Shown piece after piece: positions 37,101 to 50,800 of a stretch of DNA of 64,000 nt; the first letter of the stretch is position 1, and every line of letters begins with the position of its first letter. The notes beneath the pieces were generated by a model. It searched no databases and was not told the DNA's origin. It saw nothing but the letters and a program-made list of their open reading frames with translations. Source of the stretch: Aptenodytes patagonicus (lineage: Eukaryota; Chordata; Aves; Sphenisciformes; Spheniscidae). Made by a program: the position numbers and the translations under genes. Location of the stretch: the NCBI RefSeq assembly GCF_965638725.1, contig NC_134950.1, positions 23,960,932-24,024,931 on the forward strand. Direction: 5' to 3'.

Positions 37101-40100
37101 TACTTCGGTTCACATGCTTCTGAAAGGCCTGCCAGCCATGAAGAATAGCCCTTTATATGTGCAAATGGACTACAGAAAGAAGAGCAGGTTCTGACAAGTG
37201 GAAAAAAAACACTTCCCACATAAGAGCAGTGCGGTTGCTGGTAACTGGGCTCTCACCAGCTTCTGCTGCTTGCACCACTATGCAGGAAGAGCAAAGAGTG
37301 GTGGTGAGGGCTCTGCAGTACATCAGCTGTTTTGGCCAGAGAAGCAACCATGCTGTGATGATGCTCATCCCTCATAGCACCTCTTACCGTTGCCCTTCGG
37401 GCAACAGTATCTGTTCTACCTGGCAATGGCTTCTCTAAAAATTGCAAAACTATCATCTCGAGGGGCGCAAAGTAACAGTAGTGCAAAACCCTGTTCCCTG
37501 GCATGCTCTACTCCCTAGCTGCCAGCCTTCCTTTCAAGAGTTACAGAAAGAAAATCGCTTACTCTCTACTTGTGTTAAAAACAGGGCTTTGTATCCATGA
37601 GCAAATTGGTCACTGCAAGCCTGGTTACCTCGTATATACAGGATATTTTCACTCTGCCATTTGCCATGTTGAGGGCCATACTTCACTTGGCTGTTCCCAT
37701 TACCTGAATAACCGATGTTCTCCTCCTGAAGCACGTTTTCATAGCGTTGTTGGATTTGCTTGGTTGGTTTTAAAAAAAACCCCATGTATCTTAGTGCTGA
37801 GGAGGTAAGTGACAAGCCCAAGAGAGTAACACTGAGCTGCCCTTTGGGTCTCCCTGCCGCAAAACCAAGTATGCCACTCAAGTTTCTCTTCTGCTCTTCT
37901 AAAGAGAAAAATGCTTTATTCTTAGAACGATGCAAAACCCAATACCAATAAAACAGCTGCTACGCTGCAACTGTTTAGGGCTGCAGAGCTGTCTCTGGCT
38001 CTGAAGAGGTTCCTCAGACTGAGATATGAGGGCCAATTTTAGGCAGCCCTTAGCTGTCGACTGAGTGGCTTTAGGAACTCAGCCCCTAAAAGTAATTCCT
38101 TCCACACCCTGTACCCCCAAATCTTTCAGTAGGCTAATGCTGCCCCAAAAGAGGGGCAGGTTTTGAAGCCTGGGTGGCCTTGGCTTGAGCTGTCCAGGCC
38201 AAATCAGCAGTACAATCCCTAACAAGTTGTTTGGTTCGATTTTTATAAGTAAGTTCTGTGTCTTTAGAAATTGTCCTGCTTGTCAGTCAGCCCCCCTAAG
38301 TTGCCAGTCTCTATCAAATCTGAAGGAGGCAGGGACGTCACCAAAATGACTGCAAGTACTGCTCGCCCGCTGGTGGCGTTACAAACGCCTCAAGTGTCAC
38401 TGAACTACCTTTTTTTTTTTTTTTTTGCTCAGCTTCACAGACCATTTTTCTTACATTTGAGAGTTGCTAAACTTTTTTTTAAGAAGAAATATGTATTTGT
38501 CTATTGACATCTTTCAGCTATTAAAGCAATGAATGTTTCAGCTGCTTCTTTATTCCATTGTACTTTAAAAAAATTATTATTTATTTAATGTTGGAAGCTA
38601 AGGCCAAAAGTTCATAGTTGAGATGGCTGTGAGTAGCATCAGACAGACAAGGTTTTGCAGATAATACAGCTGACCTGATACTTAAGGAATAGATGTAGTA
38701 AAGATTTAGTGCCTAAAACTGCAGGGGCCTGCTACCCGTAGTGCAGGGTGATCGCAATTCCTGCATCAATTACCGTCCAACGGCTTCTGCTTCAGAGGTT
38801 CATTTGGGAGTGAGGCTACTAATAAGGCGCTGGAAGAAATGTGGACGTGTCTGAGAGCAGGGCCCTTGAACACCTGCTTGCCGAGTGCGAGGGAAGTGGG
38901 GCTGGTGCCCAGGATCTGCTGAGAGAGTACGCCCAGCCTGGCGGCAGTTTCAGGAACGCAGGACTCCAAGAAAGTACCTTCTCCCTTTGGGATCCTGGAC
39001 TGGGAGGAGCTTACAAAAATTTAAAAAAGCAGCTCCTGGTATGTGACAATGCCTGGGAATACACTGGAATATCGTTCCATCAGTGCCAAGCTGTTCTAGA
39101 GGGGCTATCTACCAAAGAGTGTTTGGGGTGGGTTGGGGTGTTGTCTCAATACTCAACCAGCCAAAGTTTACGGTCTGCCTTAATCTGAAGAGATCGGACT
39201 CAAGTGAAAACCCGTTTGTTGCTGAGTATTTCGTTAGGGCTGAGTTTAAGCTTTCCAGCAAAACCTGCCCTCTTATTACTGTCTATTGAAGAGAGACATA
39301 CTCATGATCAGCTCTTTGCTTTAGAAGATGGGTGACTTCATGGCAAAGTGCCGATTTTTCAAATCAGGGGATGTTTGTTATTTCACCTCTTGCTGACTGC
39401 ATCTGACACACGTGGGTACAAAGCTCTGACTGCAGCTGCCGCCAGCTGGGTAACGGGTTCACTTGCAAACATTGCTGCAGTTCTCCGTTTAGAACTTCTT
39501 AACAAGGGGTAATTTTAGCTTCTGTCATTTTTACCTCAAACTGAGTTAACCTCTGTTTCAGCTGACATCCAAGCTGGAAGGTATTATCAGAAAAGGCATC
39601 TTCCTGGACTACTGTTCTCTGGACTACTTTTAGGTTTCTAGTTTAATCGCTAGGGATTGATTAAAACTGTCCTAAAATTAACTGTGATACTGTATACCCA
39701 TCTATGAAAACCCATTTGTCTATCTCCTCATGGATAAATGATTTCTCAAGAACACTCCATTTAAACATCTCGTCTTTTAAAGCCTTTTTGTCTTTTTAAT
39801 AATGTCTGATTGTCTCCTAAATTTACTAAATTATATTTTATTATTATTTACTGCTGCAAAGATTCTGATTTTTGTCTTCAGTGTCAAAATAAACTATACA
39901 AATGAGATACGAACTTCAGCAGTCAAGACTGCTTCTAAGAAGGTATCTAAAGAGCTTTTAACACTTGGGGTTTTTGGTGGCACAGAGAAAGATTTCACTT
40001 CAACAGCTTTTGACATTGGCTCTTACTCAACTACAGTTTTCAAGCAACTAAGACTATTTTAAAATTACATAGCTGGTTTTTATGCTTTCTTTTAGCAAAA

Positions 40101-40607
40101 GAACTTTTTCCTAATCTGTATATTATTAATACAATCCTCCAACTTAATAACAATAAGTAATAAAACACTCAACTCTATTAAATGAAAATCAATTAAGTTT
40201 TCTAAACCATGTCAGTAAGTTGCGCACACACAATGAATCTTCTCTGAACATACTAACCTGCAGTGGAAAAAACCAAGATTAAAATCACTAACACAGAAGT
40301 TTGTGAATGCGAATACCTTGCCACCATGACTGAAGAGTGAAATTGGCACTTTGTTGGTTAAGTACAATCAGTTTTGCATAGATTAGATGAGCGATAGATC
40401 TCTCTTGAACACATGACAATCTCATAAAAAGAGGACATTTAAAACCAAAAAACATCAGTTGTGCTGACAGTGCTTTAGGAATTAAAAGCCTCATTCTTGG
40501 CACTCTACTTCAAGACAAAACTCATAATCCACATGTCAGAATTATAAGCCTGAAGAGTATAGAAGCAGAAAGGAGAACCCATAATTGTACTTTTCAAGAA
40601 AAAAAAC

Positions 40608-40613
40608 TTTATT
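40608..40613 (-). terminator. SPAG1: Likely poly(A) signal of SPAG1
   Basis: AATAAA on the - strand, followed by T-rich then GT-containing sequence (TTTTTTTCTTGAAAAGTAC). Confidence 0.55.
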
Positions 40614-40936
40614 TTTTTAATTAATATACACCTGAGAAAAGTTTTCATTAGAACAACATACTTAATGATATTTCTGCAGTGCTAGTGAGTTTGATATACA
40701 TTTCTATCACATGTGCAAACAAGGTATTGGGGTATTTGAAAAATTTAAAAGCTTCATCTTGAAAAAAGGAGTTTTGTCAGAATCAAATATAAAACATAAG
40801 TACTGCCTGAAATAAAAAACAAAAACCAACATACTGGTCCACAAAATGGTTATACTTTTAGCTTTATAAATATGTCTGTAAACAGAAATAGCTGGTGTTT
40901 TAAATAATCTGACTACAAAACTCAGAGTTAAATATT

Positions 40937-40942
40937 TTTATT
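40937..40942 (-). terminator. SPAG1: Possible proximal poly(A) signal of SPAG1
   Basis: TTTATT on the + strand is AATAAA on the coding strand, about 770 bases after the stop. Confidence 0.4.
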
Positions 40943-41710
40943 GCTAAGTGCAGCCACTTGTTCTCCTGTTTACCACTCACTTCAAAAGCCGTGCAAACCA
41001 GCAGTCCTTCCACACACACAGAAAAAAAATAATTCTCTGTGCACTAAAAATTACTCGCTTGTTTATCATTTTAAAAACATACCCATCTATTTAATGATTA
41101 ATTATTTTGATTCAAAGTGTTCCATGACAAGCTAATATATTACTCATTCACCTTTGCTGCTAAGCTGTATTGCACCAAGAATATTTAAATCTGTTTTGTA
41201 TAGACCAGGGATAGTGAAGAAACAGATGGTCTGTAGTAGTTTATCTGGAAAACGTTAATACTTTTTGTAAACTCATTTTAGCAAAGCTATTGCTAACTGA
41301 CCCGTTTATCTTGAAGACACTTCTTTATCACAAGAATATACAACCACAAAATGATATAACAAGTGATGACTAAGTGTATTATCTATCGTACCATCAAGAT
41401 ATTTCATGTTAGATAATGTAAAATATATTTTTTTATATATAATTAACACAGTCTAAATAAAATCAGTATGCCAAATAACACCAACTCTGTTACTGAACAC
41501 AAAGACATGCATTAAATTCTAGAAATTAAAAATGTATACAACTGCAAGAAAAAAAGAGCAGCAAGTTTTAAATGTGCATATGTTGTCAAAACAAAATAGA
41601 ATTCAAACAGTCCGGGTAAAGACCCACTTCAACCCATGCAAGTCTGCAGAGTTCATACATCCATCTTATAAACATGAACTATATGCATGCAACTAATAAA
41701 TTTTAACTTC

Positions 41711-41842
41711 TTAAAGTTCATAAACCTTTTTAAGGCTCTCAAGATCTTCCAAAGAGTACTGATGATTCTGGTTTTCTGAAAGTAAGTCAAACAGTTGCTG
41801 AACCTGTTCTTTTTCGTTTTTGCTAAGAAGAGCCAGCACCAC
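41711..41842 (-). CDS. SPAG1: SPAG1 last coding exon
   Basis: Begins after CTGTTTTTTCAG and ends at the TAA read from 41713 to 41711. It encodes 43 residues (local 556-598) ending [14 protein letters not shown], close to the human ending ALKRQYEL. It was found from splice signals and homology, because its open frame is too short to stand out. Confidence 0.93.
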   Translation of the reverse strand: MVLALLSKNEKEQVQQLFDLLSENQNHQYSLEDLESLKKVYEL

Positions 41843-44800
41843 CTGAAAAAACAGGTTATTTTAAAATCAGCACAGGTTGATTGAAAATCATAGTATTTGA
41901 CAGAGATACAAAATCAGTGTATCATTTCATTTTAAGATATGAAAATTTCACTTAAGTTTCTGTTCAACTTAAGTACGCATTCAATCTAGGTTCTTACCTT
42001 AAATCTTTCTGCTTTGCTCAAGTAGAAAAGGTGCTGATATACAAGGCCAGGATCTTTTCCAAGTACGTAATATTCCAACGACTGGATAAAGATCACAAGG
42101 ATTTCTCCTTCAAGTTTGTTACTTAGCAGCATTGGCAGTTTTTTTGGATCGGTAATTGTTAAAAGATCTGCACACGCAGCTTTATCCTTATTGGTATTCA
42201 CTGCATTTATAATCTGACCAAAGTCATAAGCATTAGATGGCTCAGAAATGTGCAGTTTCTCAGAGGTCTTCAGTGGCTCACAATTTTGAACTGTTTCCTT
42301 AGAAGTAACATGATCAGTCACAACATCTTCTGATGTAGCAAACTGTCTCTCCTCCTGTTCATCAGATTCAGTCACCTTCACAAAGAAAATGGCAACAAAT
42401 CATTTTAATGTGGACATACAGATAATCTGAAGCTTCATAAACTGCATGCATATATCCATCAATAATGTCACTAAATTAAAGTTCGCATTTTACTCTTCAT
42501 AAAAGAAAGGCACCTATGTTCTTTTATGTCCTGCTTCCCACCAGAACAGCACCTCTCTCATTCATCTTTAAAGGTTTGTAGTCAAAAGTGTGTATTTCAC
42601 ATTTCCTTTCACTGCTTGGCACTCCGCTATAGAAAGACAACTGAAGACCACTGAGAGAAGGCTAAGGAGGACTGTATCCATATATTAAATGTGAAGTTGC
42701 AGAAGATAAGCAGAACTGAAGTCAAGTCACCAGATACCCATGTCTCATTTCACTGCTGTGCCTTCAGAATAATACAGGTATATGGCAGCTGTATCAGGTT
42801 GCTGTTTGGAGTCTCGCTGTGGAAGGAGAAAGCTCAGCATGGCCTAACTGCCTGAATGCCCACTTAACTTCTCCAGAGTTTGCAGCCTGTATCAAATTTC
42901 ATGAATCGGTCGCTAGAAAATTAACCATGGGTTCCACTACATTTGCTAAAATCCATTTCAAGCTATTAAGAGTTGTGGAATTAGTATAAACTGACTAAAA
43001 CTCATTGAACGGGGTCTCTTCAACGGTTGCCAAGTTTTTCGGAAAGTCTGGAGAGACTGTATTGCATAGTACAGCGTTGTGCTGGCATCTAGATTAGTCA
43101 TTTTTGGAAAATACTGCATTGGGCTCATAGACATTTTGTTCTATTTTTTCAACAACCCTTAGTATCAAAAGAGAAATCTTGACTGTCTTCTATATAATTA
43201 TAGCTTGATTAAAATGGAATAATAATGATAAATCCTGGTTTCTAATCAAATTTTCCTTACTTTTATTTGCAGTCTGTTTTCATAGAACTACCTTGTACTA
43301 CAGCAGGTAAGATGGGGAAGGCTCTCTAAGGGGGCAGCTGTAACTATGATAGCAAACATAAATGCTTCCTGCCCCACCCCTGGAAAAATTACCACTGCCA
43401 GTAATGTAGTTAGCTGAACAATGCCGTCACTTCCCAAACCTCCTCTAAACACTTTCCAGGTCCCTTTGTTTGTCACAACTCAGAGCTTAACTAACACTAT
43501 AGCCGGCTTACACCAGTTACATAAAATGCCATGAACTCGTGACAATGTGGTGTTCCAATAAAACAAGCTGTTTCTATATTAGTAACTGCAGTTTCCATTA
43601 TACCACCATTTTGAAATTACATGATCAAATTACAGTATCACTGTATAATACTGTACGGACTGGTAAACTATGTATTTTAACGATATATTTTAAACTGAAA
43701 AGGGACCCCCCCACACACACACACATTCTTAAAGGACCAGCAAAGTTATAATCCAAAAATACCAGATGACTGAGAAAATCCTTTTATCGCCTAATTCTAC
43801 CCAGAACTCCGCAAGGCTAACATTTTGATCCAGTACATAACATTACATCATGTATTTCTTTCATAAGATCCTACAGATATTTTACCCACACTCTTGCTCT
43901 TTAAGGCAAGATTTCATTCTTCAGACCAGTAACTTTACTACTAGCACAAGTAGTAGTCATTGTCAGCACACTGTCAGCACACCTGCTGACAATGAACCTT
44001 TGCCAGCACAGCCCCAGGGGCTTCCCAAGTAGTACAGACTTTAAAAGCAAAACTGCTATTTGACAGCTGTATTCTGTAAAACAGGTTTTATTTACAAGGA
44101 GCATATCCTCAAGTTTAGTGCCACCTAAATGTACTTTTTTCCATTTCTGCTGAATACACTTCAAGGAAGTCCAAGCTTTACTATAGAACCTAATGGATGC
44201 CAAACACATCAAATGCAAGAATCCTCCAATATGCCCTCAAAATAACATGAAAAATACAACCCTACCAAAAAAAAGTGTAGAGCTAACAAGTGCAAAACAA
44301 AAGCTTTAATATTATCTCTTCAAATGTGTGGCTTCTGTACTGCCTGCTGTTAAAAATGAACAGGTATACCTCTTGTATGGTTATTTTCTTCCTTTGCTTT
44401 TGCTGACCACCAACTACAGCGCTGCTGTCAAGGTTAAGCAGTTGGGTTATCTCCTCTAGTTCCTTTTTTGCTTCAAGAACATTTGGATCTATTAGAAGTA
44501 CTCTGTTGAAATCATCAACACTGGCTTGATAATTCTGGAAGTAGAAGGGAAAATATTTGTTTTCATAAACACACCACTAGAAAAATAAATTAGAATTACC
44601 ATACTGCCCTTTACAATTAAGAAAAATAAAAATGCTAGGATGTTGACATTAAATAGAAAAAAATAATCTAAATACAGTGTAATTTCATTAGAGGGGAAAA
44701 AAGGAAACTGAGGATGAGTTCCAGTTAGTATTTTGCAACTAAATACTTCCATATTAAATATGTAATATGAAATTGTTTATTCTGAGAAACGTATTCCCTG

Positions 44801-47800
44801 TATCAGAGAACAGATTATTGAAGACTGCTGCTTTTAAGCGTAATTGCTTACAGTGTAACACTTCCTCAAGATTAATATAATGTGAGTCCATCAACAGTCT
44901 GCGTACTAGCTTTGCCAATAGAAGAGAGTTAAATTAAGCTTAGATTAAAAATATACCTAATCTTCCTGTGCTTCAATCCAATAGACCATCTCTTAGAGTT
45001 TAAGAAGGGAAATTTTTGGTTATACTTGAGAAGACTGGGATTACATTATGAACTCTGGGACAAACAACAGGATTAGAAGGACAAACATAGTGATAAGAGT
45101 GGCATTAGGACATAGTTCCTCAATCATCAGTCTTGTCATTTGTTTAATGTTTTTATTTCAAATTTTGACATTAGGAATTATGATTTTTTAGACTAAATTT
45201 TCTGGAGAGACAAAGTTAATAGCGTCAATTCTGAGGAAGACTGGAATATCACATAGAAAAATCAAGACACCTTGAGGACTAGAGTATCAAAAATAAGGAT
45301 GAAATGTAACAGTAAACAGTAAAAGACCATGCAGACAGTAAAAGCTCAACATAATTTCTTTGTCTGAGGGACCTAATATTTCTTCTGTTCCCAAGCAGTA
45401 TCATAAGGTTACTATAAGTCATTCATATATCATGAAAATAATCCTCATGTACCAGCTGAGGTATTTCCTCAGCATCTCAACTGTAATGGGCCAAGGCCAA
45501 CTGTATGAGAGTCAACAAGGCCAAGTGCCGGGTCCTGCACTTCGGCCACAACAACCCCATGCAGCGCTACAGGCTTGGGGAAGAGTGGCTGGAAAGCTGC
45601 CTGGCGGAAAAGGACCTGGGGGTGTTGGTCGACAGCCGGCTGAACATGAGCCGGCAGTGTGCCCAGGCGGCCAAGAAGGCCAACAGCATCCTGGACTGTA
45701 TCAGAAATAGTGTGGCCAGCAGGAGTAGGGAAGTGATCGTGCCCCTGTACTTGGCACTGGTGAGGCCACACCTCAAATACTGTGTTCAGTTTTGGGCCCC
45801 TCACTACAAGAAGGATGTTGAGGTGCTGGAGCGTGTCCAGAGAAGGGCAACGAGGCTGGTGAGGGGTCTGGAGAACAAGTCTTATGAGGAGCGGCTGAGG
45901 GAACTGGGGATGTTTAGCCTGGAGAAAAGGAGGCTGAGGGGAGACCTCATCGCTCTCTACAACTCCCTGAAAGGAGGTTGTAGCGAGGTGGGTGTTGGTC
46001 TCTTCTCCCAAGTAACAAGCGATAGGACGAGAGGAAACGGCCTCAAGTTGCACCAGGGGAGGTTTAGATTGGACATGAGGAAAAATGTCTTTACTGAAAG
46101 AGTGGTTAAACATTGGAACAGGCTGCTCAGGGAAGTGGTGGAGTCCCCATCCCTGGAAGTATTTAAAAGATGTGTAGATGCGGCGCTTAGGGACATGGTT
46201 TAGGGGGCATGGTGGTGTTGGGTTGACGGTTGGACTCGATGATCTTAGAGGTCTTTTCCAACCTTAATGATTCTATGATAATAAAAGCACTAGTGTACAA
46301 GTCACTCATATTCTCTTTCCTACGTGGAATATTTTGTTCCACACCAACAACCAGTATTCAAGGTGCAGAGAGGTTGCGCTAAGTCTGTAAGTGAACTGAA
46401 GTCTGCTATATCATGAAAGAAGAGTAAGAGAACTAGAATTATTTAGCCTTAGCAAATGAATGCAGAAAGGAGGCAGATTGCTTTCATCAAAAACCAGCTA
46501 CTAATTAAGCTAAACCATTTGAATTACAGATGTGAAGATTCACAACTACAGATAAATAAGATTCTGAAACAGACTTCTGAAAATGATCACAAGGGCCAGC
46601 AACCAACCAGCCCTCCTGGATTTAAAACTGCAGCCTGCCAGACTTCTCAACAAAAATCATACCATATGGTTGTACCCATAGGCAAGAGACTGGACTATCA
46701 GCTGTAGAAGATGCGGTCCAGGGTCCTGTGTCCTATGTTATAGGCCTAATTCATCACACCAGCATGACTTTTTCCTGATCTTCCCTTAACTACATCTCAG
46801 TAAATCTATAAAAAAAACCCCTCATTTACTACATTAAATTCCACTGCAGCTTCTGTGGTTAAATATCTGGATATTTATATACAAACAACACTTCCCAGCT
46901 TAGTTACGTCTTTGCCAAACTACATGCTTTTAGCTCTTAAAATTTTTCATTACAGAGTCATTTGTCAACCCCAAATCATTTCTGTTGCTTTCTCTGGTTT
47001 TACGAATCACTCACATCCCTGGAATTCGCAATAATGAAGGCATTAAATCCAACCACAACAAAACATTTTGGGAGTCCCCAGCTCAGACTGTTCTGAAGGA
47101 ATCCATTAACAGTATGTTTCAGGTTATGTCTTCAATAATACAAAAATAGTAATTTTTTCCAGGATATTCAAAAAAGCAGAAGTTATTTCACCGATTCTTG
47201 ACATTCTTTACTAGTACATAAGTCCCTTTTTTTGACCGGTAGAATCACTATATACCTTTGCTCATATTTATACTAATTTTTTATCAACTTCAACAACATA
47301 AGGTTACAGATGATTAATACCAGGTAGCTTGGAACAGTTACAGAAAAGATTTTACACAAAATTAAGACTTTTCACCTTCTCTGAAAATTAAAGGAAACTT
47401 TCAAAATTTCATAGCTACTGTAACAGAGGAACAAATTTATCATAAAAAAAAGATCCCATGGTTCCTAAGACTTGCATTTGGAATTCTAACACAGAGTGAG
47501 AACAGGCTACTATACTGCTATGCACAAACAGGTTGTCCTCAGGTGATCTGTAAGCTGAGAGACAATCAGGTAATTTTTTGTTAAGGCATCAAACATAATG
47601 GAGGTCTGAGGTAAGTATTCATTTGACAGACACTGCTGGAACTTGGTGGACACTTGGAGTGATCACCTCCAGTTATAAAGAGCAACATGGGAGAAAGCGC
47701 TTAGGATGCTTCTTTAAAGACACTTGTAAAATTTAAGACAAGGTAGATGATGATAGCTGCCATCATGAGCCAACAGAAGTGAGAAGCTGATCATTCAATA

Positions 47801-50800
47801 CCAGGTAAGAGCTGACAGGTAGGGTAAGGATTGCTATGAAAGAATTACAAAGTGTAGAGGCTAATTAACATCACTGAAGAAGGGGAACCAGAGGGATGGA
47901 CAAAAGGAACGACATAGTTCAAGTGATGGAACACGAGATTTGCAGTCACATTCAGGATTAATATGAGCAATATAAATCTGCATTTATGAAGATAAGGTAA
48001 AAGGATACTCAAAAAAACTGTAAGATGAGCACAGTACAGACACCACCACCACTGTGTAGATGGAAAAGGTTGAGCCCCGACACTGTCCACAGAGTGAGGA
48101 AGTAGATTACTGACAAAGGTTCCTAACACGTTTGGAGAAGGAAGAGAGTAGAACAAAGATAATTAAAACCCTGGTTTAATATGACAAGCACTCAAATATG
48201 AGCAGATGCCAAAAGACAGCTTGAGATTTTAGTTTGGACAGATGAAGACAGTTTTGGAGAGAAACCATTTGTCATTAGCAAAGATATAGTAAACATCTTG
48301 ACAGAAAAAACAGACTGGGATACCCAGAAGAATATTAGAACAGAGTTGAAACTTGCTTAACCAATCTCCAGTCAAACCTCATTTATTCCAATATTCTTGT
48401 ATTTTCTCAAATTATTACAAGTCAACATGCAGGTTTTTATATTGCAAAAATATTTATATAATATTTATGCATACCTAATGCTCTACAAAGTAATAAATCA
48501 TCAGCACTGCATACTTTGTTTGTATTTCACCCATCGACTCCAGCTACCTGATTGCCTTTGAAGAGGATAAGCAAGTTTAGAAGTGCTTAAGAATACCTGC
48601 CACGGTCTTTTTCCTCACCTGTAATCCTTTGTATGCTAGTGCTCTTCTATAAAAAGCTTTAATATTAGAATCTTCTATCTGAAGAACATGATCACAATCC
48701 TGCTTAGCCTCTTCATATTTATACAGTTTCAAGTAACAGAGAGCTCTAACACAGAAAAACAGAATACACTGCAATATAAGTAAATTCTACAGTGCTGTAG
48801 TGCCACAGTATCTGACTTATGTTAATTACAATACTTCACACACTTCAGTCTCAATGTGGTATTTTTTAAAGTACATCAAAACCGGTAAGTATTAATAACA
48901 TCACTGGATGGATTTAGAGAGGGCCAATTCCTGCAATAAAAGTCAAAATTAAAGTATGACTAATGCCTGAAGTTAGGCAGATATGTAAGTATTTTAAAAG
49001 CAGAGCCTATGTTAGTATAATATAATAGTATAGTAGTGGATATAGTATGGATTTTATACAGCCATTCTGGGTAAAAAAGTGCTCTAGATTAAATAAGCAA
49101 TACTGCTTTCTGCACCTAATTATTACTTGGAAGGCTCCTATTCAAGTACTGGCCTAATCAAATCCTTCTTAGTTTGTGAAAGCCGATAAGATTACAGCAT
49201 AAAGAATTATGCTGCAGAATTAGGCCAACCTTTAAAATAATGCTGTTGTATGACCATGCTCCTACTTTTCTCAAAATGTAAGTTTTCTCTGAATTATTGC
49301 TCTTCATATTTGAGATACTGCTATTGCACGTTAGTTTTTAACTAAAATCATACCAGTATTCTCAAAAAATGCTGCAAAATGCTATGCTAATTATAACTTT
49401 TACTATTGCTTACTCTATTGAAATAAAGATTTTAATATATATATCAGTGACATTAATACTTGCTCCCCTTGGAAAGTAATGCAATTTAACAAAAAATCAG
49501 ATTTGCTATTAAAAACACTCATCAAGTGGAAAAAAAAAAATCCTTTTTTTACAACAGTAACTGAAGTGATGAAAAATCTCTGTTTCCAGTGAGAAAATAC
49601 AACTATTGTTATCCCACAAAGTGAGGTTAGATTTTGGATCTTTACCTGTTAGTGTAGATTGTACATTCCTTGGTATTTAATTTAATGCATTCGCTGTATT
49701 TATTCACAGCTTCTTCATATTTACCCTTTTTTACAAAATCATTCCCTTCATTTTTTAATGTCTTGAACTTCTCCTCAGCTTTCTCACCTGCATTACAAAA
49801 GGATCACAGTGTTACATAAGAACGTCAGTTCATTAACGGTGGCTGAATTATCTACCCAGACTAAGAATAAATGCTTGGCATCTGGAGTATCTTTATCAGT
49901 CTGCACATTGCCATTTCTGTCCCAGATCTCCCCGCTGCTCTAAGAAAGGCAAAAACTACCACATACACACATTTGGCACAACACATACTTCCCCATGCAC
50001 CAGGGTAACTATTTTGATGAAAATAACGGGAATGCAACAGACAGCTCTACACGTTCATCTCCTTCTGTCTACCCCTTCTGTGTGTTAGAGAGGGACTATA
50101 TATCTCCACTGAGATACCAGTTTTATTTACAATAGTGGAGATCTAATCAGCAGGATTAATGGCCTTCTAGATCTCCACCGTCACACCAAGGTAGCCATAA
50201 TTTCATCTAATATTCTTTCTGCAAGCAACTACCTATCACAATTACTATGCTAAACTGACAATGACAAACAAATCATCACATCAGTAGTGATACATCAGTA
50301 ATATTCTGTTAATAATTATTTATAAAAGATGCTTCAAGGAACCTGAAAACACCTAACTATACTTTTTAAAATTAATAATTAATATTGTGTTCTTCCATAA
50401 TTGTCTATCCTTCTAAACTCCACATCATTTGCTGCATATGCTTCCAGGTTAGACTACAATTTTTAGCTATGTTTGCACTGGAAATCCTGACTGCAGTTTC
50501 ATGGCTCTGTTGTGAGCAAACGATAATTAGTAACATAGCTCTAAGCCAATCATAATGGAAATATCTACTTTTTGTACCTTGCTAAAGAATATGAGCCCCT
50601 TGTCAAGCGTCAGGTTTTAAACACTGTATATAACCAGATAATTTTAACCAATAATTTAACTCAGCAAGTTCTTTTATAAAAACATGGCAGTCTCCTATGC
50701 CAGAAAACTACACATGGACTTGGGGGGAAAAAAATAAGTAACGACCTGAAACCAGAACAGACTTATGCAAGAAACACAACTAAATTACAACTCAAGTTTT

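Larger units (their letters stand above)
29769..40590. other. Intergenic region between the convergent 3' ends of RNF19A and SPAG1
   Basis: No gene was recognised. The edges are AT-rich. The middle (about 32500-39300) is visibly richer in G and C, with more CpG and CAGC motifs and fewer A/T runs. Open frames reach 175 codons (33783-34310, - strand) and 142 codons (32490-32918, + strand), but they overlap others on both strands and their translations lack domain features, so I treat them as chance. A C15 run (30687-30701), an A18 run (31645-31662) and a T17 run (38410-38426) occur. Confidence 0.7.
40590..41710 (-). other. SPAG1: SPAG1 3' UTR
   Basis: About 1.1 kb of AT-rich sequence between the stop codon and the region below the AATAAA at 40608-40613. 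The 3' end is inferred; a signal at 40937-40942 would make it shorter. Confidence 0.65.
44535..48618 (-). other. SPAG1: SPAG1 intron with CR1 insertion
   Basis: Bounded by GTGAGG and TTCCAG. It contains the CR1 element at 45489-46280 in the opposite orientation and a faint CR1-like trace at 46424-46488. Confidence 0.85.

Noticed and set aside
45360..45710. 116-codon frame overlapping the CR1 element
   Set aside because: It is a different frame across the real CR1 reverse-transcriptase sequence, so its proline/glutamine-rich translation is a shadow.
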